Source of the DNA: Bacteroidales bacterium
Lineage (GTDB): Bacteria > Bacteroidota > Bacteroidia > Bacteroidales > Lentimicrobiaceae
Length of the DNA: 64,000 nucleotides
Assembly (NCBI GenBank): GCA_022837485.1
Contig: JALHHH010000012.1
Span: 13,325-77,324 of the forward strand
Direction of reading: 5' to 3'
The notes beneath the pieces were generated by a model. The model was not told where the DNA came from and searched no databases. It saw nothing but the letters and a program-made list of their open reading frames with translations. Both the position numbers and the translations under genes were made by a program. Below, piece after piece: positions 55,117 to 63,566 of the stretch; the stretch's first letter is position 1, and each line of letters starts with the position of its first letter.

Positions 55117-55171
55117 TATCAAGTCCGTATCAGGTCCGTATCAAGTCCGTATCAAGTCCGTATCAGGTCCC
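55117..55171. repeat. Five tandem copies of an 11-bp unit
   Basis: The unit is TATCA(A/G)GTCC(G/C). Copies 1, 3 and 4 carry A at position 6, copies 2 and 5 carry G, and only the last ends in C. An 11-base period places each copy on nearly the same face of the helix. The array is intergenic, between two convergent genes. Confidence 0.95.
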
Positions 55172-55188
55172 TTTTTAATCGGACCTGA
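55163..55188. repeat. Hairpin at the end of the tandem repeat array
   Basis: CAGGTCC in the last repeat unit pairs with GGACCTG about ten bases further on (55180-55186), with an AT-rich loop. It may act as a terminator for one of the convergent genes or be a remnant inverted copy of the unit. Confidence 0.45.
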
Positions 55189-55352
55189 ATCGGCTTTGGT
55201 ATAGCGCAATCATGGAGGAATCGTGGAGTGTACAGCCCAAAAACTGCAGGAACTGCGTCTCTGAAAGCGGGAATTCAGTGTCCGCGGGAGTAATAATCCT
55301 CCGGAAACAGTCAAATAAAGCAGGTGAAGACGACATCCTGTCCGGGCTACAG

Positions 55353-56288
55353 CTATCTCCCGGTCCTGAGAACGTGAAGTTCGAGTTTTCGGACCCACAC
55401 GGCCAGCCATCCCATCAGAATACGCGGCCATATCAGCCAGTGGAGGGCATAGCCCAGTGTCAGGAAAAGCAGGGGATCCTCCAGCTGTGAATGCGATACG
55501 GCTACGTGATGGTTGAGAAGGTCGGCATCGCTGCGGCTCATCCGCCCTTTTTCGCGCTGATCGATCATGATGGCCGATCCGTATGCCAGTCCGATAAGAT
55601 TGGCGACTACCCACGAAAGGGTAGCACTGCGGGGCAGGCCGAAGATCTTCATAACCGGGCCCAGGGGTTTATTTATGGCCGAAATCCAGCCAAACTCCTC
55701 CATCAGCTGCTGTGCAATCAGCAGAATATTGACTAAAACAAGGATTTTCAATACCGTGGCGGTAATTGACGACAGCCAGTGCATCAGAGCCTGTACCAGG
55801 GTAATACCGGGACCGGCGACGGAAATAGGGACTTCCGACATCGCTCCGGGCATCACCATATTGAGCAGCCATGCAGCAAGGAAACTGCTTCCGAGCCGCA
55901 GAAAGACCATTCGCATTACCGAAGATCCGGTCCGCTTCATCACCGCCGATTCAATCAGGAATCCATGGGAAATTAAACACATCACCGCCAGTATGGTACC
56001 TTCACGCAACGGAAAATCCAGCATTGCCAGGATGGCCACCACCGAATAGATGTTTGTAAAAATACTGGTAATAAAAACCACCGCAGAAGCACCGGGGAGC
56101 CCCAGCCGGCTGAACAGAGGACTGGTATAACCGGCGACCAGGCTGAGAATGCCGTAATGGTCGAGCAGCATCACGGACAGAGAAACCGGAACCGTTATTT
56201 TTATTAACCACCAGGCGGTTTTAAGTCCTTTAGGCAAGGCAGTCATAACCGACTTCCGTATCCTTCCGCTAAGGTCATTTTCTGGCAT
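55353..56288 (-). CDS. Nucleoside-recognition (gate) domain membrane protein
   Basis: A 311-residue membrane protein with two related halves. Each carries a gate-like segment: 'GASAVVFITSIFTNIYSVVA' near residue 80, and 'LPRSATLSWVVANLIGLAYG' near 240. Gate-domain proteins occur in nucleoside transporters, FeoB and spore maturation proteins SpmA/B; the substrate of stand-alone forms is unknown. The frame extends upstream to 56876, but that part is antisense to the TauE/SafE gene. The start at 56288 follows a promoter element at 56314-56321 and begins 'MPENDLSGRI', so it is preferred. Confidence 0.82.
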   Translation of the reverse strand: MPENDLSGRIRKSVMTALPKGLKTAWWLIKITVPVSLSVMLLDHYGILSLVAGYTSPLFSRLGLPGASAVVFITSIFTNIYSVVAILAMLDFPLREGTILAVMCLISHGFLIESAVMKRTGSSVMRMVFLRLGSSFLAAWLLNMVMPGAMSEVPISVAGPGITLVQALMHWLSSITATVLKILVLVNILLIAQQLMEEFGWISAINKPLGPVMKIFGLPRSATLSWVVANLIGLAYGSAIMIDQREKGRMSRSDADLLNHHVAVSHSQLEDPLLFLTLGYALHWLIWPRILMGWLAVWVRKLELHVLRTGR

Positions 56289-56313
56289 AAAAGGTGCGAA
56301 TGGTAAAAGGCTG

Positions 56314-56321
56314 CAAAGATA
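56314..56321 (-). promoter_or_regulatory. -7 promoter element TATCTTTG (minus strand)
   Basis: A perfect TAnnTTTG match on the minus strand 25 bases before the ATG at 56288. It decides the start of the gate-domain gene. Confidence 0.6.
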
Positions 56322-56410
56322 GAATATATGTTTTGCCATCATCAGTGAAACCGGAAGGCTTTTTGGGAATACGAGGGTTTTCGCAGCGGTATCTTTCGGA
56401 TAAGTTTCCT

Positions 56411-56418
56411 TACATTTG
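56411..56418 (+). promoter_or_regulatory. -7 promoter element TACATTTG
   Basis: A perfect TAnnTTTG match. It overlaps a possible TTG start at 56416 and therefore supports the ATG at 56437 for the TauE/SafE gene, with a very short leader. Confidence 0.6.
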
Positions 56419-56436
56419 CTCTCCCAATCGTCTGCT

Positions 56437-57210
56437 ATGTCGAGCCTTGAAATCATTGCCCTGATTGTCTCGGGCGTTTTCGTCGGTTTTATCAACACCC
56501 TGGCCGGAGGAGGAACCATCATTTCGCTTTCGCTGTTTATGTTTATGGGCCTTCCGGCTGACATAGCCAACGGCACCAACCGCATTGCGGTGATTCTGCA
56601 GAACATGACCTCTGTCACCACCTTCAGGCAGCAGAAACTGCTCGACACCCGCAAGGCTTTGTGGCTTTCCATCCCTACCGTTATCGGTTCCATCATCGGA
56701 GCACAGTTGTCGGTGCAGATCGATGAAGCCACCTTTCGCAAGGCAATTGCCGTTGTGATGCTGATGATGGTGTTTTTTATCCTGACAAAGCCCGCCAAAT
56801 GGCTGAAAGGGCAGGAAGCCCTGCAGCTGAAAAAGGTAAGTCCGCTGCAGATGCTGATCTTCTTTGGCATCGGCATTTACGGTGGGTTTGTACAGGTAGG
56901 GGTGGGTTACTTTCTGCTGGCAGGCATCGTGCTCGGGGCAGGCTACGACCTGGTAAAAGCCAATGCCATCAAGGTTTTTATCGTGCTGCTCTATACCCTG
57001 TTCGCCCTGGTGGTTTTCGTGGTCAACGATAAAGTGAACTGGCAGTTCGGACTGATACACGCTATCGGTAATATTATCGGAGCCTATGTTGCCTCCCGTT
57101 ACGCGGTAAACTGGGGCGCCAGCTTTATCCGCTGGTTTATTATTGTCATAATTTTCATCACCTCTGCCGATCTTTTCGGCATCATCGACATACGCGGGAT
57201 GTTCTCCTGA
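56437..57210 (+). CDS. TauE/SafE-family (sulfite exporter) membrane protein
   Basis: A 257-residue protein with about eight membrane helices in two halves. The opening 'GVFVGFINTLAGGGTIISL' and the repeat 'GIGIYGGFVQVGVGYFLLAG' are the two TauE/SafE signatures. Family members export sulfite, sulfoacetate or related organic anions; no sulfur gene is adjacent, so the substrate is open. The gene is divergent from the gate-domain gene, with both promoters in the 148-base gap. Confidence 0.9.
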   Translation: MSSLEIIALIVSGVFVGFINTLAGGGTIISLSLFMFMGLPADIANGTNRIAVILQNMTSVTTFRQQKLLDTRKALWLSIPTVIGSIIGAQLSVQIDEATFRKAIAVVMLMMVFFILTKPAKWLKGQEALQLKKVSPLQMLIFFGIGIYGGFVQVGVGYFLLAGIVLGAGYDLVKANAIKVFIVLLYTLFALVVFVVNDKVNWQFGLIHAIGNIIGAYVASRYAVNWGASFIRWFIIVIIFITSADLFGIIDIRGMFS

Positions 57211-57266
57211 AATCTGCTGCTGAATCCCGCCCCGGCCTTTTTAACTTACGATAAAAAACACACCGC

Positions 57267-58238
57267 ATGAAACATCTGGCATTGACACTTTTACTCTCCA
57301 TCCTGATGACCATCCCCCAGGCAATGGCACAACAGCCGGTATGGGCTCTGGTAATCCACGGCGGAGCTGGCAACGTTACACCCGGGCGCATCACCCCCGA
57401 CAAGCAGGTACAATACGAGGCAAAACTGCTGGAGGCACTTGCTGCGGGACAAAATGTTCTGGCGGGCGGAGGTACAGCCATGGATGCAGCGATTGCCGCT
57501 GTGCAGATTATGGAAGAAAGCCCTCTTTTCAATTCGGGGAAGGGCGCCGTTTTTAATGCAGACGGAAAAAACGAACTGGATGCCTCCGTGATGGATGGTC
57601 GCACAGGGAAAGCCGGAGCAGTTGCCGGGGTTACCGTTATCCGCAGTCCGGTGGAAGCTGCCCGGAGGGTCATGGATTCCTCGGCACATGTGATGCTTTC
57701 GGGACGGGGTGCCGAAGCCTTCGCACGGGAGCAGGGTCTTGAGCTGGTGGAACCCTCGTATTTTTATACCGACGAAAGCTGGCAGGAATACATGAAAGTT
57801 AAGGAAAGGCTTGAAAAAGAAGGTCGTAAGGGTACAGTTGGCGCGGTGGCACTCGACAAGGAAGGCAATCTGGCGGCTGCCACCTCAACCGGAGGCATGA
57901 CCTTTAAAAAATACGGCCGCATCGGCGATTCTCCGGTGATAGGTGCCGGCACCTATGCCTCCAACGAAAGCTGTGCCGTATCGTGTACGGGCCACGGCGA
58001 GTATTTTATCCGGAATTCGGTAGCCTACGATGTTTCCGCACGTATGCTGTACCTGGGTGAAACGGTGGATCAGGCAGCAACATATATCATAAATGAGAAA
58101 CTAAAAAGCCAGGGCGGTACCGGCGGACTAATAGCCTTGGACAAAAACGGAAACATAAGCACGCCGTTCAACACTCCGGGAATGTTCAGGGGGTTTGTAA
58201 CCTCCGCTTCCGGACCGGAGGTTAAAATGTTCCGATAG
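57267..58238 (+). CDS. Isoaspartyl peptidase/L-asparaginase (Ntn hydrolase), exported
   Basis: A 323-residue precursor with a signal peptide ending 'QAMAQ'. It starts its domain with 'LVIHGGAGN' and carries the autocleavage site before Thr190 in 'GRKGTVGAVALD', where the new N-terminal Thr becomes the nucleophile. 'GGTGGLIALDKNGN' is the conserved closing region. It hydrolyses isoaspartyl dipeptides and possibly asparagine, in the periplasm. It lies 56 bases after the TauE/SafE gene on the same strand and could share its transcript. Confidence 0.92.
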   Translation: MKHLALTLLLSILMTIPQAMAQQPVWALVIHGGAGNVTPGRITPDKQVQYEAKLLEALAAGQNVLAGGGTAMDAAIAAVQIMEESPLFNSGKGAVFNADGKNELDASVMDGRTGKAGAVAGVTVIRSPVEAARRVMDSSAHVMLSGRGAEAFAREQGLELVEPSYFYTDESWQEYMKVKERLEKEGRKGTVGAVALDKEGNLAAATSTGGMTFKKYGRIGDSPVIGAGTYASNESCAVSCTGHGEYFIRNSVAYDVSARMLYLGETVDQAATYIINEKLKSQGGTGGLIALDKNGNISTPFNTPGMFRGFVTSASGPEVKMFR

Positions 58239-58258
58239 GAAAGGTCATTTCAGTGTTC

Positions 58259-58993
58259 TCAAGGGACAATACGGTTTCTGGCACTGACATCCCTCCCGTC
58301 CGCTTCAAGGACTATTTTTGACTCAAATCTGTAAATCAGTTTCCGGATATCGTCCGGCAACAGATAGTAATCCTTCAGTTTTTGTTTATAGGCCGGTGAA
58401 ATCTTGTCGCTGTTCAAACAAAACTCTGCCCCTTCCAGCAAATGATAACCCAGTCCGTGAAAGACGGCTGTGCTGTCGGCGAAAACTTCAGCCGTCCGCA
58501 TAAAACGGTCAGAAAAAACATAGTTAAGCCCGAAAACCATCAATCCGAGATCGGAGCGCTCAAAATAATCCACAATATGGCCGATCTCATGACCAAACCA
58601 TCCTATTATCGAATTTATAGAAAAATCACGGTAAAAAATTCCGTTTAACGTAGGATCTTCATTTATCAGAATCCTGTATACCCTGTTCGATTTATTCGTA
58701 AAAACATTGACCTGTGGCTGAGACCGCATGGTCGATTTTCTCATTTTCTTGTATTTCAGATGAATTATCACGTCGTCCAGACCACGATAGTGCATTCTCG
58801 CAAACAGAAATGCGTAGTACAAGGTGTCGTTGTCAAATCTGACCTTTGTATTGCCGATGATTTTTTGAGAAAAATCCATTTGATACAAGTCATTCATTAA
58901 CATCTGTGAACAGGCGCCTTCGGCCATATCCTGACAGTTGACGGCAAGATAAATACCGAATACGAGAAGAAAAAAAATGCCGGTTGTTTTCAT
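58259..58993 (-). CDS. Secreted HExxH metalloprotease-like protein of unknown family
   Basis: A 244-residue protein with an N-terminal signal segment ('GIFFLLVFGIYLAVNC'). The motif 'GWFGHEIGHIVDYF' (His135-Glu136-x-x-His139) is a zinc-binding HExxH site, and 'RTAEVFADSTAVFHGLG' 30 residues later offers Glu169 as a third ligand with Asp173 (the E-x-x-A-D pattern of gluzincins). A secreted zinc peptidase is therefore plausible. I do not recognise a named family. It is convergent with the asparaginase gene (20-base gap), and no consensus promoter was seen upstream. Confidence 0.7.
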   Translation of the reverse strand: MKTTGIFFLLVFGIYLAVNCQDMAEGACSQMLMNDLYQMDFSQKIIGNTKVRFDNDTLYYAFLFARMHYRGLDDVIIHLKYKKMRKSTMRSQPQVNVFTNKSNRVYRILINEDPTLNGIFYRDFSINSIIGWFGHEIGHIVDYFERSDLGLMVFGLNYVFSDRFMRTAEVFADSTAVFHGLGYHLLEGAEFCLNSDKISPAYKQKLKDYYLLPDDIRKLIYRFESKIVLEADGRDVSARNRIVP

Positions 58994-59363
58994 GTCTTTC
59001 CTTATTAAAAGGATTAATAATGTAAATATCTGTTTCTTCAGAATTGATCCGATTTCAGAATATTCACCAGGTAGTTAAAAACTCTTCTATACAGTACTGC
59101 CAGAAAAAATAGTAATATTCAAGCCGGTACCGCTTTTAAGGCAAAGCCCGGGTTGATGAGTGTATCCGCTTCAATTGCCTCTTTTGAGGAATTTAGCCGT
59201 AAAGATGTTGTTGTTCCGGTCGATGCAACGTACAAGGCAGAATCCGTTCTTTAAACAGAGAAGCGTGGCAGATAAACTGCCGTAATAAGGAAACGATAAC
59301 TGCAAAAAAGGCAGGAGCGGCAGGTAAATGTGCCGGAGGAAATTTAATGAAGCAAACCAGATA
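58994..59363. other. Intergenic region with nothing recognised
   Basis: A 370-base gap between two minus-strand genes. A small 5-bp hairpin lies at 59267-59281. No promoter consensus, RNA gene or conserved frame was found. Confidence 0.4.
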
Positions 59364-59768
59364 TTATCGCATCACAAAAGGAACCACAATCGTTATAATA
59401 CCGGTTCCCACCACCACAAGAACAAACATATTGTAGCGGATGCTGTAGCTGCTGAGCAGGGAGGCATCGTAGTACTTATCCACCTGCTGATCCCTGTACA
59501 TGGCAATAAGTCCGTTCAGAAGCTTGGTACGGGTTTGTTTGCCTTTCAGCAGGCCTATAATAGCTACCATGTTTATCAGGATAACCAGGGCAACAAAAAG
59601 AAGCATGATGGTAAGGGCCGTGGGATCTGTTCTCGATTTCACAGCCGATTCCGAATTTATTGCCAGGGCAATCAGGTTAAGAGCAATCGATGCCAGTATG
59701 AAAATGATGTCCGTCTTCGCATTTTGCTGAAGTTCGGAGGTTATGTGTTTGTGTACCTGTTCAAGCAT
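59364..59768 (-). CDS. Small membrane protein, possibly Pycsar effector-like (DUF5706)
   Basis: A 134-residue protein with three hydrophobic segments: about 23-40 ('IIFILASIALNLIALAI'), 52-72 ('LTIMLLFVALVILINMVAII') and the C-terminal 'MFVLVVVGTGIITIVVPFVM'. Its layout, with a helical N-terminus, paired helices, then a soluble stretch ('LNGLIAMYRDQQVDKYYDA') and a final helix, loosely resembles DUF5706 proteins, the membrane effectors of Pycsar anti-phage systems. No cyclase gene is adjacent and the resemblance is weak, so the defence link is speculative. It lies 49 bases downstream of another unknown membrane protein on the same strand. Confidence 0.6.
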   Translation of the reverse strand: MLEQVHKHITSELQQNAKTDIIFILASIALNLIALAINSESAVKSRTDPTALTIMLLFVALVILINMVAIIGLLKGKQTRTKLLNGLIAMYRDQQVDKYYDASLLSSYSIRYNMFVLVVVGTGIITIVVPFVMR

Positions 59769-59817
59769 GACATTTTGTTTTTGATAAATTCAGCCGATCC
59801 GAAAGCAATAAAGGATT

Positions 59818-60492
59818 TCATTTCCGAATCGCGGGTTTGAAACTCCAGACCTTCGCCTTTTTTTCCGGCCATCCATCCCGGAATTGATATTCGGCGCGGT
59901 TTACCGCATTTATAGTAATCAGCACGGAAAAACAGGAAGCCAGGGCGATGGTACTGCCAAGCGCCCAGTTCTTATAGGTTTCGGTATTCAGGTAGCCGTC
60001 TCTGTAGTTGTAGCTTATGAATGGCGAAAGCATCAGAACAAACAGGGAAGAGAATACGACGGGTTCCAGCACCTGATCGGCAAAGCGGATAAGCTCCGGC
60101 CGTTTCTGGTACTTCAGCCAGGCAATATTATCAAAAGCCACCATTTTGAGTTCAGGAGAAGCAGTATCCCCTTCTCCGGATTTCTGAGGCAGCATGGTTG
60201 TGGTTGTCCGGCTGATTCCGGACGGGAAAAATTGAAACATCCGTTCCGATTTCAGCCTTAAACCAATGGAATCTCCCGGGGCAGAATGAAAAAGTCCCGA
60301 GTAGGTAAAGTCCTTCCTAGCCGTATCCGACCGTGAAATCAATACGCGCAGGGTTAATTCTGTCCGCGGATCAAGTTTCACCGTTCTAATTTTTGACTCC
60401 CTGTCGGTACGATACACGGGAACCTTCGACACCTGGGCGGTGGCGGGTAAAAGAAAAATCCCGAATGACAGAAAAACGATGAACGTTTTCAT
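59818..60492 (-). CDS. Exported membrane protein of unknown function
   Basis: A 224-residue protein with a signal peptide (residues 1-19, ending 'LLPATAQ'). A ~120-residue periplasmic-type region follows, then two hydrophobic segments near residues 144-160 and 176-197 and a basic tail. It matches no domain I know. The ATG at 60492 is preferred to an upstream in-frame start at 60582, because it directly begins a clean signal peptide. It is upstream of the small membrane protein gene at 59364-59768 and probably co-transcribed with it. Confidence 0.65.
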   Translation of the reverse strand: MKTFIVFLSFGIFLLPATAQVSKVPVYRTDRESKIRTVKLDPRTELTLRVLISRSDTARKDFTYSGLFHSAPGDSIGLRLKSERMFQFFPSGISRTTTTMLPQKSGEGDTASPELKMVAFDNIAWLKYQKRPELIRFADQVLEPVVFSSLFVLMLSPFISYNYRDGYLNTETYKNWALGSTIALASCFSVLITINAVNRAEYQFRDGWPEKKAKVWSFKPAIRK

Positions 60493-60785
60493 GGCTGACT
60501 CTGTATCGACTATGGAAAAGAAGGAAAGGGTTATGAGAGGCTGACCTGCCTTCCCAGGAGCCCATTTATTAAAATTAAGCAATTTTATCCTGAAATCAAA
60601 ATATTTTTACTCTTTTTTATTGATATTCAGCAAGTAGTAAATGCAATTTATTAAAATTGAAAGTATAAGAAATCCGGAATAAACTATCACGTTTTTTTAC
60701 GGTTATACCCCGTGTAAAAGAGTTCACCAAGCTATGGGGACCATCAACGAAAATACCTGGAAAAAGTGAAATCCTGTAATGGATT

Positions 60786-61559
60786 TCAGATCATGGAAGG
60801 ATCAAACACATTGATGATTTCCGGATTTGGCTCAAAACTAATATTGTTCTGGGATTTCTCCGGATAATCCATTTTGGAGAGCACATACCGCATGGCTTCC
60901 ATGCGGGCAACCGGTTTGTCGTTTCCTTTAACGATCACCCATGGATTCCCTTCGCTGTGGGTGTGCAGGAACATCTGATTTTTGTATTCGGTGAACTCAT
61001 CCCACATCTGCTGGGCTTTCAGGTCAACCGTGCTGAGCTTCCATACCTTCAGAGGGTTATTGATCCGGTCTTCTATCCTCACTTTTTGTTCGGTTATGTT
61101 GATGGAGAACCAGAATTTTATCAGCATTATCCCGTCATCGTGCAGCATCTGTTCAAATACCGGTGTCTGTTTCAGAAACAGCTCATACTGCTCCTTAGTG
61201 CAGAACCCCATCACCGGTTCTACCACCGCACGGTTGTACCAGCTGCGATCGAAAAACACGATTTCGCCCGGGTTGGGAAGTTCTTTGATGTACCGTTGAA
61301 AATACCATTGCCCTTTTTCCAGCTCAGTCGGTTTTGGCAGGGCAACCACCCGCATTGCCCTGGGATTCAGGTAGCGTGTAAAGCGGTAAATGGCGCCTCC
61401 CTTCCCTGCCGTATCGCGGCCTTCAAAGATAATTGCCAATCGCAGGTGGTTGTCCTGTATCCACTTCTGCATACGTATCAGCTCAATCTGCAGCAACCGC
61501 AACTCCCTGCGGTACTTCTCACGCAGCAATTCCGCTTCCTTCTGACCTTGGTTTGCCAT
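60786..61559 (-). CDS. ppk2: Polyphosphate kinase 2 family protein
   Basis: A 257-residue P-loop kinase with Walker A 'FEGRDTAGKGGAI', 'FFDRSWYNRAVVEPVMGFC' (lid and Walker B region) and 'KFWFSINITEQ'. This is the one-domain PPK2 class that transfers phosphate between polyphosphate and nucleoside di- or monophosphates. The usual direction in one-domain forms is nucleotide phosphorylation at the expense of polyphosphate. It follows uvrC by 87 bases on the same strand. Which nucleotide it uses is not predictable here. Confidence 0.93.
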   Translation of the reverse strand: MANQGQKEAELLREKYRRELRLLQIELIRMQKWIQDNHLRLAIIFEGRDTAGKGGAIYRFTRYLNPRAMRVVALPKPTELEKGQWYFQRYIKELPNPGEIVFFDRSWYNRAVVEPVMGFCTKEQYELFLKQTPVFEQMLHDDGIMLIKFWFSINITEQKVRIEDRINNPLKVWKLSTVDLKAQQMWDEFTEYKNQMFLHTHSEGNPWVIVKGNDKPVARMEAMRYVLSKMDYPEKSQNNISFEPNPEIINVFDPSMI

Positions 61560-61646
61560 ACACGTATTTTTGTTTTATCGCTCAGGTTCAACGTTCAGGT
61601 ATAATCATCACACAGGCTTTCGCGACAACTTTTACCTTCAAGGTAT

Positions 61647-63491
61647 TTAACCCCTTTCTCCCCCGCTGTCCGGTTTCTGCTGTTCTCCCGCTTCACTTTC
61701 GTGGAAGTGATTGTAAACAATACCGGCTTTCGCTTTCCCCAGAAGTTCCTGTAGTTCTTCGGGCGATGCCACGGATACGGCCTTTACCGATTTAAACTTC
61801 CGCAACAGCGCAGTAGCAGTCGCCTCCCCTATTCCCGGGATACCCGTGAGACTGGTTTTTATGGTACTCTTTTCGCGGCGCTTCCGGTGATGGGTAATGC
61901 CAAAGCGGTGGGCTTCGTCGCGCATTTGCTGGATCACCTTCAGCGTCTCCGATTTTTTATCAAGATGCAGAGGCAGCGGATCTCCCGGGAAATAAAGCTC
62001 TTCCAGCTTCTTGGCGATGCCGATCAGCTGAATCTTATCCTGCAGCCCAAGTTTCTGAATGCTCAGCATGGCAGAGCTGAGCTGTCCCTTCCCACCGTCG
62101 ATGATTACCACCTGGGGCAGTTCGCCGCCCTCTTCCAGCAGCCTGCTGTAACGCCGGTAGACCACCTCTTCCATGGAGGCAAAATCGTTGGGACCCTCTA
62201 CGGTTTTAATGTTGAAATGCCGGTAGTCCTTCTTCTCGGGTTTCGCGTTGCGGAAAACCACCATCGCAGCTACCGGAAAGCTTCCCTGAATGTTGGAGTT
62301 ATCGAAACATTCCATGTGTACCGGTTTCTCCTTTAGGCCAAGGTCCTTTTTTATGGTATCGAGAATGCGGTTGGTTCGCCTTTCGGGATCTACCAGCTCT
62401 TTCTGACGCTGTTTGTCGAGACGGTAATAAGTTGCGTTGCGCTCCGAAAGCTCCAGAAGCTGCTTTTTATCGCCTCTCTGCGGAACGGTATAGGCGATGC
62501 CGGGAAGCTGAAATTCGGGCAGCAGGGGTACAATAATTTCCGTTGCATCGCTGCTGAACCTGGGTTGCAGATCGGCGATGGCAAGCGAAAGCAGCTCTTC
62601 GGTGGTTTCATCCAGCTTTTTCTTCAGCTCCACCGTATGCGACTGTATGATGGCTCCTGAAGCTACTTTCACGAAATTTACGTAGGCCGCCTGCTCATCC
62701 TCAACTATGGAGAAAACATCCACGTTGTTAATGGAAGCACTCACTACCAGCGATTTACTCTGAAAACGATCGAGCAGTTCGATCTTTTCCTTCACAATCT
62801 GGGCTTTTTCGAACGCAAACTCCTCCGCGTACTTCTTCATCAGTGCAGAGAGCTGATTTCTGACCATGCCGATATTGCCTCTAATGATACTCCGGATGTT
62901 ACGTATGGTCTCCAGGTAATCTTCCTCTGTCTGAAGTCCTTCGCACGGACCAAGGCAGTTTCCGATGTGGTATTCGAGGCAAACCTTGTACTTTCCTGCT
63001 TCTATATGTTTTTGGGCCAGATTCAGGCTGCAGTTACGCAGGGGATAAAGCTGCCGTACCAGATCGAGCAGGGTGTTCATCATCTTGACCGAGGCGTAGG
63101 GCCCGAAATACTCACTGCCGTCCCTGATCAGGTTCCGGGTGGGAAACACTCTTGGGAAAGGCTCCTTTTTGATGCAGATCCAGGGGTAGGTCTTGTCATC
63201 CTTGAGCATGATGTTGTAGCGCGGCTGATACTCCTTGATGAGGTTGTTTTCGAGCAGTAATGCATCGTATTCGGTATCCACCACAATCCATTTTATGTCG
63301 GCAATGCGCGAAACCAGTACCCTCACTTTCCCCGTAAGGGAACTGTCTTTATTGAAATAGGAAGTAACCCTTTTCTTCAGATTTTTCGCCTTCCCAACGT
63401 AAATAATACGGCCCTCTTTGTCGAAATACTGATACACTCCGGGATTGGAGGGGAGGGTTTTTAAAATGGTTTTAAGGTTGGCACCGGCCAT
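61647..63491 (-). CDS. uvrC: Excinuclease ABC subunit C
   Basis: A 614-residue nuclease. The N-terminal GIY-YIG domain has 'GVYQYFDKEGRIIYVGKAK' (residues ~18-36). A UVR motif lies near 205-240, the RNase H-like UvrC domain near 380-520 ('ECFDNSNIQGS', 'VIIDGGKGQL') and a helix-hairpin-helix pair near 550-600 ('LTGIPGIGEATATALLRKF'). UvrC makes both incisions in nucleotide excision repair with UvrA and UvrB. All expected domains are present and length is normal. Confidence 0.97.
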   Translation of the reverse strand: MAGANLKTILKTLPSNPGVYQYFDKEGRIIYVGKAKNLKKRVTSYFNKDSSLTGKVRVLVSRIADIKWIVVDTEYDALLLENNLIKEYQPRYNIMLKDDKTYPWICIKKEPFPRVFPTRNLIRDGSEYFGPYASVKMMNTLLDLVRQLYPLRNCSLNLAQKHIEAGKYKVCLEYHIGNCLGPCEGLQTEEDYLETIRNIRSIIRGNIGMVRNQLSALMKKYAEEFAFEKAQIVKEKIELLDRFQSKSLVVSASINNVDVFSIVEDEQAAYVNFVKVASGAIIQSHTVELKKKLDETTEELLSLAIADLQPRFSSDATEIIVPLLPEFQLPGIAYTVPQRGDKKQLLELSERNATYYRLDKQRQKELVDPERRTNRILDTIKKDLGLKEKPVHMECFDNSNIQGSFPVAAMVVFRNAKPEKKDYRHFNIKTVEGPNDFASMEEVVYRRYSRLLEEGGELPQVVIIDGGKGQLSSAMLSIQKLGLQDKIQLIGIAKKLEELYFPGDPLPLHLDKKSETLKVIQQMRDEAHRFGITHHRKRREKSTIKTSLTGIPGIGEATATALLRKFKSVKAVSVASPEELQELLGKAKAGIVYNHFHESEAGEQQKPDSGGERG

Positions 63492-63566
63492 TCTTCACTG
63501 GTTATTAATGCTTCCGATAACAGTAATTAGGCCTGAAACTCCGGCAAAATCCTGCAAATCCTGCAA

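Larger units (their letters stand above)
55044..55352. other. Intergenic region between convergent genes with tandem repeats
   Basis: This 309-base gap contains five 11-bp tandem repeats at 55117-55171 and a hairpin that uses the last unit. No gene is supported. Confidence 0.6.

Noticed and set aside
55117..55171. Tandem repeats considered as a CRISPR array
   Set aside because: Units are 11 bp, directly adjacent and without spacers, and no cas gene is in the window.
56289..56876. Upstream extension of the gate-domain gene on the minus strand
   Set aside because: It is antisense to the TauE/SafE gene, lacks family similarity and runs through a promoter element at 56314-56321.
59364..59768. 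Firm assignment as a Pycsar anti-phage effector
   Set aside because: There is no adjacent pyrimidine cyclase and the resemblance is only in helix layout, so it is kept as a low-confidence possibility.
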